Part shown: in pieces, positions 1 to 10,943 of the stretch
How positions within the stretch are numbered: position 1 is the stretch's first letter
Layout of the letters: every line of letters starts with the position of its first letter
Source of the DNA: Roridomyces roridus
Taxonomy: Eukaryota; Basidiomycota; Agaricomycetes; Agaricales; Mycenaceae
Direction of reading: 5' to 3'
Assembly: GCA_029378245.1 (NCBI GenBank)
Contig: JARKIF010000011.1
Span: 2,004,247-2,068,246 of the forward strand
DNA length: 64,000 bases
The notes under the pieces: generated by a model
The model's database searches: none
What the model saw: only the letters and a program-made list of their open reading frames with translations
What the model was told of the DNA's origin: nothing
Translations under genes and position numbers: made by a program

Positions 1-100
1 ATTACTTACTACCAGATACACTACACAAACATATCAGTCCATAAACGAGCGTAAAGGTCCATACGTAGCCAACACCCAAAGGAAATCCAAGGAGGAAAAC

Positions 101-2630
101 TCACGCCGCGCCCGTACACAGCGCCGTCGGTGCAGGAAGGCTCAACGCACTCCACGCATCCGTATACGTGCACCCTGCGACCGCAGTCACAAACGACGCC
201 GTATCGCTCGCATCCACCCACCCAGAACCAACGCTGACCGTAGGCGTCGCCGTGGGCGTCACGCTAACCGCGGGCATGACATACGATAGGGTCTGAATCC
301 CCGCCGTCGCCGTATACGTCGGCAGGAACCCCATCGCCCCACTCGGCAGATTCGATATCGTCGCAGGCGGGAACTGACCAAACGAAGATAGGGAAGAGGC
401 TACGATCGTCCCTGCCCCAGATCCGCCTGTCTGATACGCGCTGTAAGGACCTGCGAAGGGCGCGACGTCGACTCCCACTGCGGCGCATTTCCCTGAAGCT
501 GTGCGTGGATCGATTGGCATCCAACCACCCTGCATGCCGAGTTGGTACGACCACAGTGGGGATTCGACGATCCCGCTGGTGGTGTTGCCGATTTTCCACG
601 TCCAGAAGAACCTGTATTTGTTTCAAGAATAAAGTAGAGACGAACGAATGAGCACACACCAATCTTGGAAAGCATCCATACTCGCCAATGCGACCTGCAG
701 AATCCCCGCTTTGGTCTCGGCGCTCCACTGCGACGCGTCCTGCCAGTCCGCGCAATTGCCACCATACGTCGTCGTACCATTCACACCTCGCAAGTAGAGC
801 CCGCAGTCGTTTATCGAGGTACTCCATTCCCCTGCGAGGGTGATGCCAAACGCTGAGCGACTATAACCTGGATCAATAGCGAAGAGAACAATAGATGAAA
901 TGCACGCACCTCTTAACAAACGACGCCGCCCACCCAGTACACGCCTTCTTGGGCCACACACCGCCCGCACTGCTAGGGTCCGTCCCGGTATCAACCGGAT
1001 CCGTATTCGGCTGTCCGTTAAACGCGAAATACGGGTGCGAGTCGAGAATGATACGGTCCGAGCCCTGGAGAAAGTCAGCCCAGTTGCTGAGCCCGTCAAA
1101 CCCGTCGTGGAGGGAGATGTATGCCCCGTTGCCTGCACCCAGGCCTGTGATGCCGCGGATCATGTCGTGGGCTTGGATGTAGCTTACTTTGCGGTTAGAG
1201 AAAAGAGGGAGAGGAGCAGGATAGACGTACTAGCTCGTCAACTGAGGTCGTCCGATGACGGTTAGCTTCGCTTCGTTCATGATGCCAAACATGGGCACGA
1301 CGTTCTGGTATTCGGGCTGCGTTATGAACTCGGTGAGTGCACGGACATAGTCCAGCGCACGTTGCGCATTCGCTACGCCCATGAAGCCGTTGAGGAAGTT
1401 GATTTGGCCGAATTTTCCCGAGTGGTTGAGGCCGTTTTGAGAGCCGGGGATGGTGTGCAGGTCGAGATTGACACGGATTCCGTACTTGCGCGCCCAGCCG
1501 AGCATGCGGACGATGTACCTAGGAATGTTGAGCAGGGAAGATTAGCAGTATGAATAAACACGCACTTCCACGCGACACTCGGAAGGAACGGTTCACTAAC
1601 GGTGCTGCCGTCCGGGGCGACTCCGACATCGGTCCACGTGCTTCGCAAATCAGAGCGAGAAATGAATAATTAAACGGCGACGCACCTGATGGCCCAGAAT
1701 GGAATCGGTAATCGCACCCAGTTGAGCCCGGCACCTGCGATCTGAGCAATGTCCTGCTCAGTCTGCAAAGCCCGTCAATAAACAGGAAGGCAATCAAAAA
1801 CAGGGACGCACGATGAACGTAGCGTAGTGATTCTCCATCTTCGTCTGGAGCGTGCCATCAGCGGCCATAAGCGTAGTCAGATCCCACTCGTCCTTCGCCG
1901 ACGGATAGGCTTGGAAGAGATCGGGCACAATGACTAGTTCAAAGTGAGTACACACACTGGTCAAAGGGAGAGACGACGCACATGGTTCGAGGACAAACCA
2001 ACCCCCAAGATTGACGCCATTAATCCGATTTTTCGCAAAGTCCCAGCTCGTATTCAACGGCGGCGTCCAGCTGTTTGGGCTTGCACCGTCGTTGAAAGGG
2101 TCCGCGGGGTCGTCGACCCAATACCCAGCGAATTTATTCGAGTACACGAATGTCTCGCCCGTGGACGTTGTGACCGTGCTCCCATCGCCGCCGGTTGTCA
2201 CGGCACCCACGACATTCGGACCGGTACCTCCGCCGGGCGTGGAAGTGGATGTCGTTCCCCCAGTGCTGGTCCCAGAGGAAGAGGCCGATGAAGATGAGTG
2301 CTTGTGGTGTGGCTTGATGACGACAAAGTACACCGGGAGGACTACAGCGGCGGCGACCACCACGAGCGCTGACAGACCCAGAAGTACACGTGCCAGCGTG
2401 CCCATCCCTTTCGAGTGCCCACTGCTGCCCTTGACCCAATCCGATTCGGGCTCACCACGAGCGTCGAGGAGGGCACTCGAGTTGTTGGGTGATACTCCTG
2501 CGGGTGGGTACGAGGCACGCTCATCCCGGTAAGATTCAGAGCCTCCCGGCGATTCGGTGCCTGCAAGAGGACGTGGAGGCGGGTAGTCGGAGTAAGGAAC
2601 GAAGGGGGCCTCGTGCTCGCGCTCTTGCAT
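101..2630 (-). CDS. GH5 exo-beta-1,3-glucanase, membrane-anchored
   Basis: Probable glucan 1,3-beta-glucosidase (GH5) trimming beta-1,3-glucan at the cell surface. From the ATG at 2630 (MQEREHEAPF) there is a Pro/Ser-rich cytosolic tail, one membrane segment (LLGLSALVVVAAAVVLPVYF), a Ser/Thr/Gly linker, then the catalytic barrel beginning INGVNLGGWFVLEP. The acid/base Glu lies in GIMNEAKL (near 1285) and the nucleophile Glu in LAGEWS (near 810). This is a type II membrane layout. Multiple introns; those at 612-659 and 868-909 have GT-AG borders and restore frame (MDAFQDW joins FFWTWKIGN). An ATG at 2726 is in frame, but the downstream one gives the usual acidic/Pro-rich start. The protein ends LPAPTALCTGAA. 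It faces the fucosidase gene head-to-head across 1.6 kb. Family call firm; exact substrate inferred. Confidence 0.88.
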
Positions 2631-4238
2631 GGCTAGAGAAGAAACGCCAGGTGAGGGAGAAGAGAAGAGAGAAAAGCGGGGATGGCAGCCCGTGGCCTCC
2701 CGGCCTACATAAATGGCTAGCGCCAAGAGTCGTCAACGCCGGGAATCATATCAGACCGGCAAGTTGCGACAACTCAGTTTGACATTCCGTGCAACTTCCG
2801 TCCTTTGCGATCGTATCTATTCGTTACCCCTCTTCGCAGATGCATGCGGACTTTGCGAGTCCAATAATGAAGACATTTTGCCAAATTCTCTTGAATTTCG
2901 TGTTTCTTTCCGAGTCGTATCAAGGTGGCCCGGCCCGGCCCGGATAATTGAATTGCCGCCAATCAACCCTCCCCGCCAACTTGACACAGTTGTACTTATG
3001 GCATCAACTGTAACAGAAAAATGGCCAGTGCTTCAACGGTGCTTCTAAACTTGCGTCAAGACGGTCTGCAAGTCCAAGGCGTACATCATTCCAAGAAACT
3101 ATGTAGTCAAACAATCGCTCGATGTGAATTAGCGAGTCCATTTGATTCGGCCCTGGATGAAAATGTCCATGAGATGTCTCCGCTTTCGTACCGTTGCACA
3201 TAGTAGCATGGCAAGTCATTCGATCGGCAGAGATACCAAGGCCGAGCGCAGTAGATGAATTCACAGCACGCGCTCCGTTCGATTCGGGCGAATGACATAC
3301 AGAGGTATGCTTCCATGTTTGTGTCCGGAGTCATCGGGTGCCGGGTTCTCCGCTGTTCTCCCGTTTCATTCAGGCATTCCGATAGTTACTGGGATCCTGT
3401 GCCTCGTTTTCATCCTACACTGAACCCGAGGCCATGGCAAGTGGCCCCGAGCTCCCTCGGCCGAACGCGCCTGGCAATTGCAGGGTGTTTCCCCGTTCGA
3501 TTCGGGGCCGGACCGATAAATGATCTTGTGCCTCTTTTCATCCTAGACATAACCCGGGGCCATGGCCAGTGGCCCCGAGCTCCTGCTCCGACTGGGCCTG
3601 GCAATCTTAGGCCTAAGGAGTTTCCCCGTTCGATTCGGGGCTGGACCGATAAATGAATGCGTTGGTTGCCTTTTTGTTTGGCCTGAGCAGCGATGAAAAG
3701 CGATGAGAAACTGACATGAGCAGCGATGTAGCGCGAGCTCATTATCTATCAAGGAGAGGTTCATCGCAGCCACTCCTCGAAGGTATCGGATGTGGGGCAG
3801 AGATTCAGAGATCCCGGATCTAGAGCCGAAAGCGATGCAGAACCAGACCTGAGGTGGGACGTATGACAGTGGAAAGACACGGTCGAGGAAGGTGAGCAAT
3901 GAGGCCTGAGGCTTGCAAGACGTGGAGCCGCAGTGAGAGAGCAGCACACTGAGACCTGGGAGCAAGACAAGGAGTGATTTGAAACTCCGCCGAGGCGGCC
4001 AAATTGATCGCTAGCACAGCACGTTGATTGACAGTCGCCATCAACGCAGCTTGCTCTTGACATCCATGTCGATGTCCGGAGACTCGCCGTGGAAGTCGTT
4101 CGATGCTCAAATGGAGTCCCATGACGAGCTCGACTCCTGCTAGTTTTACCCGCGGACCGCCCGATCCGCCGTGAAAAACTCTTCAAGTCACCTGTCGTGT
4201 TGCTCGAGTCACTTGTCGGCTTCTTGCCTCACTCCACC
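2631..4238. other. Intergenic region between divergent GH5 and GH29 genes
   Basis: No convincing gene. It contains three copies of a tRNA T-arm-like hairpin (3275, 3491, 3624); the last two lie in a direct duplication of about 130 bp. A GC tract (GTGGCCCGGCCCGGCCCGG) lies near 2925. It presumably includes both promoters, but no clear TATA box was recognised. Confidence 0.5.
3405..3655 (+). repeat. Tandem tRNA-like (SINE-like) repeat, two copies
   Basis: Two direct copies of a unit that begins near CTTTTCATCCTA, contains GGCCATGGC.AGTGGCCCCGAGC and ends in CCCCGTTCGATTCGGGGC.GGACC. The second block is a tRNA T-arm: stem CCCCG/CGGGG around loop TTCGATT, with G53, T54, T55, C56, A58 and C61 all at consensus, which is also an RNA polymerase III B box. 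The first block resembles an A box (TGG-C-AGTGG) about 57 bp upstream, a spacing compatible with a class II (Leu/Ser) tRNA origin. Origin from a tRNA is inferred. Confidence 0.55.
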
Positions 4239-7200
4239 ATGATGAAGTCTCCCCTCCCACTACTCCTGTGTCTGTCATCCACTCTCCTCTGTGCAGTGGC
4301 ATCCACACCCGCATATCCATCCTCACCACTTCCTTTGTCGGCGCTCTTTGATAACCAAGCCGCCTCGCCTGACGGGTCCGCCGACTTTGACGGGAACGGA
4401 GCCAGCTTCGATAGCCAATATCTCCCTCCTGGGCCATGGGTGTACGATGGGATCACTGTACGTCCTTCCTTATCTGTCGTCGTCGTCAAAAGATTCACTG
4501 CCTCGTAGTATGACTTCCCCGAGTCGTGGGGTCATGCGAATGATAATGTTGTTGCCAACGGGCAAATACTGGAGCTCGATGAGCCGACGTATGTTCACGA
4601 GCTTCATATGGTGTATTCTGGAGATGCCTCCGGCAGTGAGTGGGTCCGCTTCGAGGCTACTTTGTCCTCAGAGGATAATTTAGGTGCTCACGAATTCGTC
4701 GCCAATTTTGTCCTCAACTTTGCGGACAATAGCACCCAGCCATTGCAGCGTGAGTAATAATCTTTCATGCGTCTAACGTTCTGACACACGCGTAGTGTAT
4801 GCGAAGAATTGGTGGCGCTGGCCCATTCTGAACAACGGCGTAATCCGCACGTAGGTCTCGCTGAGATAATGTGAACACTCTCTCATACTCCGGCAGACCA
4901 TACAGCTTCCAAGCGAATGGTGCGTCGAAGAATTGGAACTCGAGCCAAATCTATCAATGGTCCACCGCAATCCCCTCCGAAGCGCCTCTTTCCAGCATCA
5001 CACTCCCAGCTCTCAACACCGCCCACCGGCTGCACCTCTTCGCCATGTCCATCTCCCCCAGTAGCATCGTTGAGAATCCCACCGCACCGAACCTCGTCGT
5101 CCGCAACGCGCGTTTCACTACGAGGTGGGAGGATGTCGACGGGGTTCGCGCACAGGCGGTCCAAGTGACGCTAGCGAATATGCTGCCCACATTCACGCTC
5201 TCACATTCGACGGCGATCACGGCTCCGCACGCGATAGAGGTCGTCGGCGCGGGGATTACGACGCTCGTTCCCGGCGTGGTGAAGAGACTCGTTCCGGGAG
5301 ATCAGGCGCGTGTGGATGTATTGGTCACGGGTACCACGCAGGGCGGACGTGCCAGCGTGAGGGTACGGGATGATCTTGATCGCGTCGTGCTCGAGTCGGA
5401 AGAATGGGATGTCACACCTTTGGTGGAGACGTGGACGCCGGACGCTGCGGTTTTGGCTACGCATGAGACTCCGAGTTGGGTGGGTGTTTTCATCAATATC
5501 CAGGAGTCTTCTTATCATTATCTGCAGTGGAACGGCGCAAAGTTCGGAATATTGTGTGTCTTCTTACTTTTTCTCGTCATTCAAACTGATTACCCCCAGC
5601 ATTCACTGGAGCGTCTTTAGCGTACCTGCATGGGTAGGCCCCAAATACGGCTTTCGTATGTGGATCCTTCTCACCATTTACAGGGCCCACCAAAAATGTA
5701 TGCCGAGTGGTACGACTTTTATATGCGCACCCCGCCGAATTCGAGCAACCCGACATGGGAGCACCACCTCGAAACCTATGGACCCACAATCGATTACGAG
5801 GATTTTATTGCAAACTTCACTGCGGCGAATTGGGATCCGGAGGCATGGGTGGATTTGTTTGATCAAGCTGGGGCACGCTATTTCGTGCTTGTTACAGTGC
5901 GTCTGTGTGTTTCGGATTTCCAGGCAGACGAAACTGACAGTTGTTGAGAAACATCACGACGGATTCTCGCTATTCGATACCGGGAATACTACGCATCGAA
6001 GCAGCGTATATCTAGGCCCTAAACGCGATCTTGTCGCCGAGTTGCTCGATACCGCCAAAGCAAAGAAACCCAATCTTCACCGTGGGACGTATTATTCCCT
6101 CCCTGAATGGTGCGCATTGATTGGATTAATAAACTTAGCGACTGAAATGCAGGCAGGTTCAACCCAGACTACGCAAAATACGGGTTTGGGCAATGGCCAG
6201 GAGGGTCCGCACTCGATGCGTTCAACTCTTCTGTTATCGAGCCTTACACTGGTGCCCTCCCGTTGACGGATTACGTCGAGGACTTGCAGCTCCCGCATAT
6301 GCTTGATCTGGCGACAAAGTACGATACGGAGATCATGGTGAGTCCCGAATACCGCCATGATGGCACTGCTCATGGCTCGGACAGTGGTGTGATATCGGCG
6401 GGGAGAACAGGACACTCGAATTTGCAGCACAATTCTACAACCACGCGTGGAATCAGGGGCGTCAGGTTACGATGAACAACCGTGCGTTTCCTGAAGATTA
6501 CAGATACAAAGGTGCTCACAAAATCACACAACCAGGATGTGGCGCCGTCCCCGATTTTGAGACGCCCGAATATGCCACATTCGGCTCGATTCAACCAACC
6601 AACTGGGAATCCTCCGAGGGCATGGACCCATTTTCGTACGGGCTCAACTCTGCTACGAATGCGAGCGACTACAAGAATGGGACAACCATCGTGCAGACGC
6701 TCGTCGATATTGTGTCGAAGAATGGTAATTTGTGCGTCGTTTCTGGTTGTTAGAACTTAGGGAGGAGTCGCTGACTTTCGACGGCAGCTTGCTGGATATC
6801 GGGCCCACCGCAGACGGGCAAATCATCGCACCGATGATGCAGGGACTCCTTGATACAGGGGCATGGCTCAACTATTCCGGGAGCTGCATCTACGACACGG
6901 TACGCCGTGCTACCCTCTTTTACCCCGCTGCATTCACTTGATCTCTGTCGCAGAATTATTGGTTCCAAAGCTCACAAGATGCGAACCCCGAGGCTGGTAC
7001 TCCAGCGATCCGATTCACCACCACACCAGAGACGTTCTGCATCATTGCGTTTGGCGTTCCTGCGGATGGAGAGCTGGTGATTAATAAACGGCTTCCACTT
7101 CTTCCGGGGGATACCCTGAGTTTGCTTACTCCGGGGGCTGTGCGCGTGGAGATTCCTTGGATGGCCGATGCGGCTAGTGGGCGGTTTGTAGCGAATGTCA

Positions 7201-7265
7201 GCGTAGCGGAGGCTTCCGGAGGGCGGTTTGCGTGGGCGTTTGAAGCAGGGTATCGCATGGATTAA
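4239..7265 (+). CDS. Secreted GH29 alpha-L-fucosidase
   Basis: Predicted to release alpha-L-fucose from glycans outside the cell. The ATG at 4239 opens a signal peptide (MMKSPLPLLLCLSSTLLCAVAS). A beta-sandwich-like N-terminal part of about 330 residues follows, then the GH29 barrel: WNGAKFGIFIHWGVFSVPAW, KHHDGFSLFDTG, and the nucleophile Asp in TEIMWCDIGGENR, then MNNRCGAVPDF, KWESSEGMDPFSYG-like (here NWESSEGMDPFSYG) and LLDIGPTADG. The C-terminal beta domain ends at GYRMD. Many short introns; two were checked: GTGAGTC..GGACAG before WCDIGG, and GTGCGT..AACCAG inside NNR|CG. Both restore conserved motifs. The N-terminal extension makes it longer than bacterial GH29 enzymes, as is common for fungal homologues. 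Not disrupted. Confidence 0.9.
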
Positions 7266-7978
7266 ATCGATTGGTGAGGTGATGCAGCTGTAGCTGATGT
7301 GTTCAAACTCCGAAGCGGCAAGGGTAGCCGATCTGATCGCGCAGCTCGCCGTTTTCTTCAGCCATTATGCGCAGATCCTCTTGTTGATTCTGTCAATTGC
7401 CTTCCCAATGCCCATCGCCGGATCGACACAGACCAAGCTCCGACTTGGGCTTGCTGACTGGATCAGATGATTTCATCAGGTGGGGAGCACCCTCATTGCT
7501 CCGAGGCTCGGCCTTCGTCCACATCACATTGCACTGGTTCAGCGTTCCAAGTATGTCACCCCCAGTGCTGCAACGTGTTGCGTCGGAACTTCGGACTGGA
7601 GGCCTTCAGGCCCGGTCATCCGCCCGTTCGATTCGGGGCCGGCGTTTGCCACGAGTATGGCGGTATCTTTTTACCGTTTCTTTGACACCGTGAGCCTTCA
7701 ATGCTCTTGCGCTCCAGACTTCCTTGGTCTCTTGAAGACAGTCTTTCTACATCTGTCCTCCCATCAACTTTTTGAAAGTCGTTGGGAATCCTCGGCCGTT
7801 ATGCACGGCGACTCCCACGAGATGTAAGGAACGGGTTCGATGTGATCTGTACCTCCGGCGTTTGGGGACAGTTTTTGACAGAGGACTGACACACGGAATG
7901 AAGGCAGGCTAGTACGATATATACCCACCGAATGGCGCCTAGCAGCTCCTTTGTCTCCCTCTTCTCCTCACCCACACC
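7266..7978. other. Intergenic spacer with one T-arm-like hairpin
   Basis: No gene supported. One copy of the recurrent hairpin CCCGTTCGATTCGGGG lies at 7623-7638. A TATA-like string lies just upstream of the peroxidase gene. Confidence 0.5.
7916..7924 (+). promoter_or_regulatory. Putative TATA box of the peroxidase gene
   Basis: GATATATAC lies about 55 bp upstream of the ATG at 7979, a plausible distance for a short 5' leader. Inferred from position only. Confidence 0.35.
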
Positions 7979-9005
7979 ATGTTCACCCCAAGCACCGTCG
8001 GCAAAGCCTTGGACAATATCCACCTCCTACTCTGGGACTTTTGGCTCACCCTCGTCAATCTCATCATGCCGCGCCGAAAGGTCGGCGCCGTCGTCCCGGT
8101 GGGAAGCGCTGGGTATGCGGGGAAGTGGCCAGAGTATATCGAGCCGAAGGAGGGAGACAGCCGTTCTTGCTGTCCTGGTTTGAATGCGCTGGCTAATCAT
8201 GGGATACTTCCACGAGGTGCGCGCGTCATCGCATGAGACGAAGAGGGGATTGACGCCTTACAGACGGTCGCAATATCAAATTCACGGACATGGCTGAGAA
8301 AGTACACACGACTTACAACTTCGCGCCAACTTTTTGTCGATTCGTTCCCACCTATGCGGCGAATATGCTTGGAAGAAGTTATAAAACGGTTCGTTCTTTA
8401 TTGTTTATTGCAACTATCCAGCCAACGCTTATCGTTGCAGGATACGATCGACCTCGCCGAGCTAAACCTCCACAATGGCATCGAGCACGATGCATCTCTC
8501 CTCCGTGAGTCTCCTCCGTACGTACGAGTGAGTTCTGCCATCTGAACCCCGCATTCCAGGCCAAGATGCCCACTTCCAATCCGACCAAAGCAAACCCGAC
8601 CTCCCCCTAATCCGTGACTTCCTCTCCTTCGCAACTGGGAAGGACGCCACAGACAAGACCCTGATCCTAACTCCCGCCGACCTCTCACGTTTCTCGGCCA
8701 AGCGACGCGCAGACTCGGCCGCGCATAACCCCGAATACACGTTGGATTACTTTCACAAGATGTTCGGGAGCGCCAACTCGTCTACCTTACTCTGCATCTT
8801 TGGGGGCCGCGTCGATGATCTCGAGACGTTTTTGATGGAGGAGAGGATTAGGGAGGGGTGGGAGCCCAAGGCGTTGGAGCATTCGGGCATCACATTTGTG
8901 AAGTTTAATAGGACAGCCGTGGCGGTGGAGAAGGGTATCAAGGAGGATTTGCCTGAGTTTGAGCGCGAGGTCAAGGAGGGAGGAGGTGGGACTTCTCCGG
9001 TCTGA
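7979..9005 (+). CDS. Heme-thiolate peroxidase (chloroperoxidase/UPO family)
   Basis: Family of extracellular or membrane-associated peroxygenases that use H2O2 and a cysteine-ligated heme. The ATG at 7979 starts MFTPSTVGKAL, followed by a hydrophobic stretch (IHLLLWDFWLTLVNLIM) that may anchor or target the protein. The heme-ligand motif is CCPGLNALANHG (residues 64-75; usual form PCPxLNxLANHG), so Cys65 is the expected thiolate ligand. The distal acid-base motif is IEHDASL. At least three introns; GTTCGT..GTTGCAG before DTIDLAELNLHNGIEHD and GTGAGT..TTCCAG inside SLLR|QDAHF restore frame. About 285 residues, ending GGGGTSPV. The EHD motif and length suggest the short chloroperoxidase-like class. 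Substrate unknown. Confidence 0.87.
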
Positions 9006-9095
9006 ATGCTGTAGCTCGTATGATTCTCGGTTTTCCTCTGTATAATCGTTCCGTTAAAAGTACTGTAGCAACGCAACTGGCCTTTCAGATGAGCT

Positions 9096-9125
9096 AGGTC
9101 GGTGGTTCGATGCCACCCGGAGTCC
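9096..9125 (+). tRNA. tRNA 3'-half fragment (variable loop, T-arm, acceptor 3' strand)
   Basis: AGGTC (a typical 5-nt variable loop) is followed by a perfect T-arm, GGTGG-TTCGATG-CCACC, and 7 nt of acceptor strand (CGGAGTC) plus a discriminator base. A T5 run follows about 25 bp later (9147-9151), as in Pol III terminators. The matching 5' acceptor strand and D-arm are not present in the preceding 80 bp, and the stretch where the anticodon arm should be does not fold well. Best read as a tRNA relic or the end of a tRNA-derived repeat, not a functional tRNA. Confidence 0.4.
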
Positions 9126-9772
9126 TATAAATGCTGCCCGCCATCCTTTTTGTCTTTAGAAATTGATATGGAGGAGTCTTACGCTATCGAAGCTTCAGGC
9201 AACAGCACCTCAAGTGAGCATTGTGAAGTCACATCCAGCAGTTGATGTCGGATCAACATGAGAGAGCTACGTGAAATAAGTTCAAAATCGGGCCTCGTCA
9301 CCAACTCGTCACCGTCCACGGTACAATGGAAATCTGCGTACCGTTGCTTTCTTTCATCATCCCTGTTGATGTGTAATGATTTGTCCTTCATGCATGCGCA
9401 AGTAGTTAAAAACTGCTGCCTTACCCTTACCAATGCCGCGCCGGATCACCGTACTTAATCATGACCAAGTCATCAGCGTCACGTGTGTCCATTGTGATAC
9501 ATCATTCTTCTCAAATTCTTCTCCTCTTCCACCATCTCACTCAAGCCCCAAGCCACAACAAGACACGGGATCTCGGTGCGCCTATGACTCCGAGGACGAA
9601 TGTACTCAAATGCACAACAACCATGCCATTCGCCTCGCCACTGCGCTTTATCGTATTGTGCAAGGAGGCTCAAGCCTCAGCCGCTACCCTTTTGGTTACC
9701 AGGGTATTTCCTGCACATCCAAACTGCATTCAAATGCAAACATAGCTCCATATGAAAAATACGCCGCCACCT

Positions 9773-10879
9773 CTAGTTCACCAGAATCTCCTGCATCCCT
9801 CCAAGCAGCATCGTGCTGTTGTGATGGTCCTTCTCGGTATACACGACATACTTGTCATCATGCCACTTCTTCGCACTGAACACCTTCCCATCAGAATCCT
9901 TGAACGTCACATCGCTCTCCGCGCGGATCAAGTACGCGATGGAGTAACGATCCTCTTCCTGGTTCTGGCCGCTGGTAGGCAGGACGCGATGGACGCACGA
10001 CATGAGTCGTTTACCGGAGAGGAAGCGCAGCGTGTCGCCGACGTTGACGATAGCGTGTCCGGGACGGGGCTCGACCCAGAGCCATTCGCGGTCCTTCTTG
10101 GTCGGGCTCCACACCTGGAGGCCCCACTGGGGTGTGAAGAGGAGCGTGAGGGAGCCGACGTCCGTGTGAGGGTTGAGTCCGCCGCAGTCGGCGTTGGAGT
10201 TCTGTGGGTAGTGCAGCATCACGAGCGTCGTGGTGGACTCTTTCTCCTCGCGATGGTTGTTCTCGAAGCGCGCGGAGCCCTGGAGCTCGAAGGCGTCGGA
10301 GAGGCGGGAGAGGATTGTTTTGGTGATGGACTGTGAGTTGAAGACCCAGTTTGAGACGAGCTCATAATTCTTGTTGATGGTGCCAGGCACCTCCGGCGAC
10401 TTCTCGATGAGGTTCTGGTATGAGATCTGAAGGGCGAGTCAGTGATTTATCCTCCACCTGAAGACCGTTGCTGATTTAACTGACTCTCAAGGTCTCGCAG
10501 CAGTCCCGAGAGTTGACGCTCGCTCCAGCGTACCGGCCGATAGGCGTGAATCTGCGGTGTCGCTCAATTTATACGTCGGCAAGCAAAACAAGTAAAAGGC
10601 GCACCCGTCGGTCACAGACTCGCTGTGGTCTTCCATCTTGACCTCGTGAGGTTGGTGGAAATAATTCTTCATCATGTCGAGCAACGTGTACTCCTTGGCA
10701 ACGAGCTGGGTGCCCTGCAGGTTGAGGTAGAAGAATCCCTCCTGCATGCAGGCATCGAGGAGACGCTGCGTCTCGGCGGGGTCGTTGGCCTCGAGCTTCG
10801 ACCAAGAGATAGTCGACAGCGGAGCGAGCTCGAGCTGGTCGAGGGGGAGAGAGGGGTGGGTGTTGTAGTGAGCAGACAT
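9773..10879 (-). CDS. 2-oxoglutarate/Fe(II)-dependent oxygenase (isopenicillin-N-synthase-like)
   Basis: Non-heme iron oxygenase likely to hydroxylate or desaturate a small molecule in the cytosol. The ATG at 10879 gives MSAHYNTHPSLPLDQLELAPL. An N-terminal DIOX_N-type region follows (SKLEANDPAETQRLLDACMQEGFFYLNLQG). The Fe-binding facial triad is visible: H and D in NPHTDVGSLTLLF, distal H in SCVHRVLPTSG. The 2-oxoglutarate Arg is in DRYSIAYLIR (RxS). Two or more introns lie between 10400 and 10610. The protein ends MLLGGMQEILVN. A TATAAAA-like box lies about 60 bp upstream. The neighbouring peroxidase is transcribed convergently. Substrate cannot be assigned. Confidence 0.87.
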
Positions 10880-10936
10880 GTTGGTTGTTTTTGCGTTGGC
10901 TGAAGACTTGAGGGATATGTGGTCCAAACGAGGAGC

Positions 10937-10943
10937 TTTTATA
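10937..10943 (-). promoter_or_regulatory. Putative TATA box of the 2OG oxygenase gene
   Basis: Reading the minus strand, TATAAAA occurs about 60 bp upstream of the ATG at 10879. It is the clearest TATA box seen in the window. Confidence 0.5.

Noticed and set aside
1944..2532. Overlapping plus-strand frames opposite the GH5 gene
   Set aside because: Shadows of the Ser/Thr/Gly-rich linker and membrane anchor of the real minus-strand gene.
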